From the NCBI GenBank assembly GCA_019648995.1, contig BLXT01007816.1:1019891-1046397 (forward strand): a stretch of DNA of 26,507 nt, in the 5' to 3' direction. This DNA comes from Plakobranchus ocellatus. Taxonomy: Eukaryota > Mollusca > Gastropoda > Plakobranchidae. Position numbers and translations under genes: made by a program. Under the pieces are notes generated by a model. That model searched no databases and had not been told where the DNA came from. It saw nothing but the letters and a program-made list of their open reading frames with translations. Positions 20,910 through 26,507 of the stretch are shown in pieces (within the stretch, counting starts at the first letter, position 1; each line of letters begins with the position of its first letter).

Positions 20910-21154
20910 GATGCAAAGACATAAATGGAAAATGCGTTCCGAAGAACTCGAGCTTTTCCTTGATAGAATTGGGAAAACGACGAGACTATTGTATGTGCGA
21001 TATTTGGGAGAGATTACACACGTCGTTGGCTGATAAGGTCAAGGGCTTCAAATTTCTTGAGAGATATAATTGTGGGAAGGAGCACCTGGAATATCTAGCA
21101 TCCATTAGAGGGAAAACATTTCTTTACACGTGCAAAACTTTAAGCTTTCTTTAA
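20910..21154 (+). CDS. Gene R exon R3: terminal cysteine-rich exon
   Basis: Terminal exon homologous to L3. The acceptor taccttttcttacag (AG 20908-20909) is strong. Phase-1 entry gives Gly or a similar residue, then 80 residues to TAA at 21152-21154. The cysteines are at residues 1, 8, 27, 29, 54 and an extra one at 74. The first five positions coincide exactly with L3, and shared residues include Cys-Lys-x-x-Asn-Gly-x-Cys-Val, Phe-Ser, Gly-Lys-Arg-x-Asp and Ile-x-Glu-Arg. It is 17 residues longer than L3. The frame itself is intact, unlike R2. The overlapping frame 20851-21033 is a shadow. A possible AATAAA lies at 21624-21629. Molecular function unknown; a secreted or extracellular role is inferred only from cysteine content and the signal-like start of gene L. 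Confidence 0.75.
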
Positions 21155-23382
21155 CCAAGAAAATCTAATGTGATCATTTCAACCTCCAAATCAAAAAAAC
21201 TGTTGGCAGATTCAATGCATTTCACTTGTCTTTTTGTCTTTTGACATTCGCTTTTGCAAGATCTACCACAGCTTGTTCAGCACTCCCTGTGACCTATCTA
21301 AATTACTCGCAAACTAGCGAGCCCTTTGACAAAATACTTGCACACACACTTGTACATAATTATAATTATATCTATTTATTTCTCAAAGTAAGAATCGGGG
21401 TAAAAACAATTCATGTCGTAGTTTTTTTAAATTATACAACAATGATATCTCAGTGGAAAAAAAAATTCTTTGTTTTGTTGTTCCATGTGTCTTTCGTAAA
21501 GTGAACTGACCACAGTGAATGAGGTTTGTGAGAAGTATTTATTTTTGCATTACTCACAGCCTCTTTATAAATGATAAGTTTAATCCCCATAAAAATGAAC
21601 AAGAGAGGGATACATTGTCCAGCAAATAAAGGCAAATCTTTGATGCCTTATGGATTTAAAAGAATTTCTTTTAAGCTATTTGCTAATTAATATTACTTTT
21701 AGTTGTTTGTTTATTTTTAGAACAAAATCTCTTTGACTAGTATAAAAAATAGAATGCTTAAAAAAATAAATACAAATCCAAGAAAATCAATTTAAACTAA
21801 TGGAATTGCAGCAAGCAATGCAGTCTTATCCCAGTGACTTATTGACTGAGAATGAATGTTCACTGCTCCTGTAGTCAGAGAAACAATTGACATTCTTTTG
21901 TATTCATATGAAGCAAAAATCTCAGAAAAAAATTAAATCAAACAAGGTGCTTTGTTAAACGCACCCGTAATTGAATTTCGTTTATTAGCATGAGATAATT
22001 TGATGTCAACTATGAATGGAGTTTTTTCCTTGATCTTGAAACCTTCTTTGTACAATTTAAACATAAATTGTGGCTGCAGTGGTTCATATACCAATTAGTA
22101 TAAATGTCATATAAATTTGAGATGGACAAAAACAAAACATTTAATCAAAAGACTTTTATTTGATGCAGCCCTAATTCCATTTCTTTCTGTTTGAGAAGGC
22201 TTTTGAAGTATGGAATGTGGAGGCTTGACTTGGAGGCAGTCTAAGAAAACGAACATTGATTTTTTACCGGTTTAAAACTAATACCACCATTAGTTTTAAA
22301 AATGTGATGGCGTTCTAAAAACAATGAAATCAATATAAAGTCCTAAAAAAAAAAAGTAAAAGCACGCAAGAGGAAATACTTTGGAAATAGAAAGAAATAC
22401 GATGGCTGTAAAAATCATTATTGAAGGCATGTTTCGAAAAAAGGGAAAAGACTTTGGTCAAGGGGAATGAAATTCTTAATTTGCTCCAAGGGTATGTTTA
22501 GATCAAGATCATAATCTAATTTGATCTTGATAATGATCTAATGTCGACAGCGATAGCTCCAAGATTTTCTGAATGCTTGGCGATCTCGATTGTCTAGACC
22601 TAAAATCAAGATCTTCAATAATAAAACCGTTTAATCTGGATTCTAGATTCAGACTTCCACAAATGTATCAATATGAGGGTGTAGGTTACCCCTTTCAATT
22701 TTCTGAATGCAGATTAGTATTGACAAAAGGCGAACGAGAAAGCATCGCTTTCCTGTTTGCGTTTTCTTCACACTCGTAGGGCGGAAGAATATCATTTTCT
22801 TTACATGCTTTCATTGAAAGAGATCAATTAAAACTTTTACTCGTTATTTTTTGCCATAGCTACAGCTTAAAAAGGTAATATTTGTTTCACTCATTCATGG
22901 GTTTTGTGATTGCCGCGAACAGATTCTTTTTGTAAAAAAAGACATTTTAAAATATTGCATTAACCCTGGAGTTTTTAATTTACTAAATCTGATACAATAT
23001 ATGCAGATCATATTTAAAAAAAAATTAACGATGATTATTTAGGGACAAAATTGTCCATTTTAGATGTCGCAATGCCTTTTATAAATGCAGATGTTTAGTA
23101 TTTGCTGTTGGCGCTACCTTAATAAAGAATAAGATTGTTATCATGAATAGTTCCCTCATTTCAATCGATACATCACCCGTGAGGAGGGCACAAACTGTAA
23201 ACTCAGCCCATAGCTGACAGACCAATCGTTACTTATTATTCGATTAAGTTATTTTCAGTCTCAAATGTAGTGCCATATTCTAAGGGGAAAAGTATGAAAA
23301 TATCTTTAAAATAAATGAATAACAAAATGAAAAGAGAGCAGGACATGAAACCTGGCAGGGATGAAAGTGACAGAGAATGAGA

Positions 23383-23453
<71 letters not shown>

Positions 23454-23559
23454 AATATTTAATGTTTAAAGCGCTTTCAATAGCTGAATTGATTTTCGCG
23501 CCATAGAGGACTCAATCTAATGGGTTCACTAATAAGAACTTAAATTAGACTCAACCAAT
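21155..23559. other. Downstream of gene R, no firm gene
   Basis: Holds the presumed 3' untranslated region of gene R, AT-rich sequence, a partly palindromic gatcaagatca/tgatcttgatc patch near 22500-22540, and a GA microsatellite at about 23372-23451. Open frames at 21226-21504, 21450-21635 and 22573-22779 show no domain and overlap low-complexity or antisense frames. Nothing further is supported. Confidence 0.55.
23372..23451. repeat. GA dinucleotide microsatellite
   Basis: Mostly GA units with two AAA interruptions near 23406 and 23414. Confidence 0.95.
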
Positions 23560-24605
23560 GGGCTCTGATTTATTAATTATTCTAAGGCTATTGGCAATAT
23601 AAAACATGTTGAGCTTTTTCGTATGCTAGAAAAATTAGACATTGGTGGAAAAGATGTAAGAATAATTAAAAGATTTTTCTGGGATCAAACTGCATCTGCA
23701 AGAATTTAAACCAAAGATTGTAATTTCAAATCCATCAAAATATTTGTGATGCAGGAATGCATAATGTCTCCTGATCGTTTTAACCTATATAGTGAATTAA
23801 TCTTAAGGATGCATGATGATATTTTTAGGCTTTAAAAAAGGGAGAATCTAAATCATTTCAGGAATCCATATTATTCAGTTTTAATTGTACAATCTGGTGA
23901 ACAACTCCAAAAACGTCTAGATACTGTAGTTCTAGAGTGCGAAAAAATAGGCCTGTCTTTGAATCTAAAGGAAACGGAAAGTATGGTCATCTCTTAGAAA
24001 TCCTCTAACCCAAGGTGCAATCTCTTTAGCACTGGCGGACAAATCAAACAAGTTTCAAAATACAAATATTCAGGTTACCTGATAAGATAAGATGGCAGAT
24101 GATACAGTCCAAAAAAATTTAACCAATTCTGCCAAACAGAAACATTATTATGAAAATCAAAGTAAGGTCAATGAAAGCATATGTATGGTCAGTACTTTCG
24201 TATGGTAGTGAGTGCTGGACAATTAACAAGAAAAAAGAAAAAAAAATAGAATCATTAAAGATGTGATGCATCAGAAGAATGATGAGGATATCATGTACAA
24301 ACTAAAAGTCCAATAAAGTGGTTCTGAAAGAGGCTAATCTTGAGCGATCACTAATTAGAACCACGAGACAGAGGCAACTACAGTTTTTAGGCCCTATTTG
24401 CCGACACAAAGGTTTAGAACACTTAACACTTAGCTATCACTAGTGAGATTGAATGCAAATGCAGTAGAGGTAGACAGAGAATAGCTTGTATTCAAGTCTT
24501 AAGTCATAGGCAATAGGTAAGGGTAGGAACAGCAACTTTATGGGGTTAACTGAGGGTAGGTTTGTGTACAGGAACATGTCCGCTAATGTCTGTTCCAGAT
24601 ATAAT
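23560..24605 (+). mobile_element. LINE fragment h: RT core to 3' end
   Basis: A 5'-truncated copy beginning at a decayed motif A (Tyr-Ser-Lys-Ala near 23575-23590) and continuing with Lys-His-Val-Glu-Leu-Phe, Leu-Asp-Ile-Gly-Gly-Lys-Asp, Asp-Arg-Phe-Asn-Leu-Tyr-Ser-Glu-Leu-Ile-Leu (about 23774-23806), Gly-Leu-Ser-Leu-Asn-Leu-Lys (about 23950) and Leu-Ser-Tyr-Gly-Ser-Glu-Cys-Trp-Thr-Ile-like sequence (about 24190-24225). The C-terminal end stops at tgtctgttccagat (24589-24602). Many stops and frameshifts. It faces fragment i tail to tail. Confidence 0.8.
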
Positions 24606-24792
24606 TTTATTCCTCTCAATGGCGTCAGCTTAGAAAATATCTCAGAGAAAATGGTTATGTGAAAGTCTCTGTGCAGAAAGTTATTCTATGAAATTAATTT
24701 TTGTTTTTGCGCCTCCTGTTCCAGGCACTATTATGAACAACACATTTACCAATATCCTTTAGAAATGCCCTCTTCCTTTTTTTTTTAAATCT
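24606..24792. other. Spacer between the tail-to-tail LINE copies
   Basis: About 190 bases, T-rich toward the right, between the 3' ends of fragments h and i. I recognise nothing in it. Confidence 0.5.
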
Positions 24793-26105
24793 AAACCAGA
24801 CATTGGTTCTTCTAGTCAAACCTGTTATCAGGTAACTCTTTAAGGTTTCTGTTGGAACCATTACCTATATAGCCCATGAGTTAAGACATTAGGTAAACGT
24901 TATTCCTTGTCTTCATCTACTGCATTAACCTCCAATCTTTTCAGTGATTGCTAAATGTTCTTAACCTTTGTATCTGCAAGTGTGTCCCAAAAATTGCCTC
25001 TGTCTTATGATTTTAATTAATACTCGCCCAAGACTAGTGTCTTTCAGGGCTGACTGGTTGGACTTTTATCGTCCATGATATCCTCAATATTCCTTTGATA
25101 AACCACAACTCTATTGGTTCACCTTTCATGCTTGTTCTTTGTTTATTGTTCAACAGTCATGTTTTTATAATAGCACTGACAACACAGTCATATCTTTTCA
25201 TTACGTTTATTTTGGCACACATACTTATGTTTCTGTTTGGCAGTGTTAGTTTCAATGTTTTAGAATGTGTCTTAAGCCACAGCTATTGTTTTGACTTATT
25301 TTGCTTGAGTATCGACCATCTGATGTTATCAGGTAGTGAACATAATGGAATATTATAAATTGTATCATTCTTTCATTTTTGCTTACGAGATTGTATTTAA
25401 TGAGGATGAGGGTTTACATCTCTTGTGGAAGATTTGCAATTCCTGTGTTGTTCTTGAGGTCTTACAGACGTAGTTTGATCGCAGAAAAGGTTTTCGATTT
25501 CCCTCAGAACTTTACCAATCATTGTCTAATTTTTCTACCGTATAAAACAGGCCAACGGTTTTGCAGATATTTATGTTTTTAGACTCTGCGCATTCTAGGA
25601 TTTTACCACTCTCATGCATTGCAATATAGGAGTCTTGTTATCAGTCCCATTCCTACATTAGCTAACGCTGTAGTAAAATGTTATCTGGTCCTGTTGATTT
25701 TCCTTTTTTTTTTCTGTACCCCGGTACTGCTACCTTTATCCTTCCTATTATGACAGTTGGACTGTGTAGAATTGTCCTTATATAGCCTCAGTCATTAAAA
25801 AAATGTGTTCGATATATATTCTTACCTCTCTTTAGTATTTACTTCTTTTTCCATTAGGATCGTTTCTTCTTTTGATTTGATGCAATCGGGGCTGCTGCAT
25901 TTAACTGTCCCTATCATTAATTTTAGCTGGTATACTGTCTATGTTTTCTTTTGCTATATTTCTTGACATTGTGTTGTTATCGATTCTTGTTTTGGCACAT
26001 ACATTTTTAAGAATGGACTGTCTTGAGAACTGCGTTGCTCCCAATAGCGACACTGTTTTCTGTAACTGGCCGGGTCTAGTTTGACGATTTTTTACTGCCA
26101 CTCAG
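24793..26105 (-). mobile_element. LINE fragment i: minus-strand copy
   Basis: Read on the minus strand from 26105 it starts with a coiled, charged region ahead of the RT. It then has the pre-RT caggaccagataacat region near 25690, a heavily degraded RT region, Thr-Ser-Asp-Gly-like sequence near 25320, and the 3' part with the aggatatcatgga equivalent near 25080. It ends with aatgtctggt near 24800. Open frames 25095-25358, 25379-25582 (plus) and 25901-26101 (minus) lie within it and are shadows or remnants. Dead copy. Confidence 0.65.
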
Positions 26106-26357
26106 TGCCCTAAAACTGTGTACAAAAATCATAGATTTTGGGTTCATGAGATTTTGAAAAAAAGAAAAGGTTATGGTGCTTATTATCACTTGGTGAAAGA
26201 ACTTGAGTTTGACCATGAGAAATATAAAGAATATTTTAGAATGACATCTGAACAACTTGAAATACTTCTGAGCTTTGTTGGGCCACTCATCCAAAAACAG
26301 TGCGTTGTGAGGGAGTCTATCGATGAAAAGCAACGGCTAGTGATGTGCATAAGATAA
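26106..26357 (+). pseudogene. PIF/Harbinger transposase-like N-terminal fragment
   Basis: An open frame of about 82 codons ends in TAA (26355-26357). It reads His-Arg-Phe-Trp-Val-His-Glu-Ile near the start, then Gly-Ala-Tyr-Tyr-His-Leu-Val-Lys-Glu-Leu, Tyr-Phe-Arg-Met-Thr, Phe-Val-Gly-Pro-Leu-Ile-Gln-Lys and Glu-Lys-Gln-Arg-Leu-Val-Met-Cys-Ile-Arg. This order (R-x-W-V-x-x, G-x-Y-x-x-L, F-R-M, V-G-P-x-I-x-K, R-L-x-x-x-L-R) is that of the region before the DDE nuclease domain in HARBI1/ALP1-like proteins. The frame stops exactly where the family continues toward the catalytic domain, and no DDE part follows before the window ends. It abuts LINE fragment i. Most likely a truncated transposon relic; a first exon spliced to sequence beyond the window is less likely because no donor is evident. 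Confidence 0.75.
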
Positions 26358-26507
26358 GATATCATTTTCATTTGTTACAAATTTTTTTCTAAAAATGTGA
26401 AATAATAAACTGAATTTGAAGCGAACGCTATTTGTCTGTTGTTAATTTGCTTTCAAAATTTATTTATTATATTTAACGATAACTGTTTAAACAAATGTTT
26501 TATTTCT

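Noticed and set aside
21990..22110. Plus-strand frame with Asn-Gly and Cys-Gly-Cys resembling a third copy of exon L3/R3
   Set aside because: The first two cysteines are missing, spacing differs by four residues, and no acceptor is evident.

Overview
The window is a piece of an AT-rich animal genome, almost certainly an invertebrate. It has spliced genes with GT-AG introns, long microsatellites, many decayed non-LTR retrotransposon copies, a PIF/Harbinger transposase fragment and a scaffold gap (14010-14177). There is no operon structure, bacterial promoter or ribosome-binding site. A lophotrochozoan, perhaps a mollusc, fits the repeat content, but that is a guess.

The most interesting content is a pair of paralogous, spliced genes lying head to head, for which I have no family name. 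They appear to encode small secreted cysteine-rich proteins. Gene L (minus strand, 15103 to 6901) has three exons: L1 (signal-peptide-like start plus six cysteines), L2 (four cysteines) and L3 (terminal, five cysteines). Gene R (plus strand, about 16405 to 21154) has a doubtful R1, then R2 and terminal R3. The exons join in phase 1, each starts two bases before a cysteine codon, and the cysteine spacing of L2/R2 and of L3/R3 is identical. The first part of the long intron is also alignable between the two genes in inverted orientation. This indicates an inverted gene duplication. Gene R has an in-frame TAA in R2. The start region of gene L carries a 25-base frame-breaking segment relative to a second copy of its 5' end. 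That second copy (19034-19801) lies antisense inside the long intron of gene R.

Most of the rest is repeats. One family of endonuclease plus reverse-transcriptase non-LTR element is present as nine broken pieces: 1215-1420 +, 2320-3520 +, 7590-9345 +, 10690-11070 -, 11071-11645 +, 17400-18403 -, 18404-18975 +, 23560-24605 +, 24793-26105 -. Several fall inside the introns of genes L and R, and three pairs abut or nearly abut in opposite orientation. The right edge holds a fragment of a Harbinger-type transposase (26106-26357). Microsatellites occur throughout: ATT/ATC, TA, CA, TTG/TTA, CT and GA.

Layout: 1-4300, simple repeats and LINE pieces; 4300-6900, no firm gene; 6901-15103, gene L with LINE-filled introns; 15104-16404, shared divergent 5' region; 16405-21154, gene R with LINE-filled intron; 21155-23560, no firm gene; 23560-26105, LINE pair; 26106-end, transposase fragment. 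Gene functions are unknown. All exon calls come from reading frames, splice signals and comparison within the window; there is no transcript evidence.
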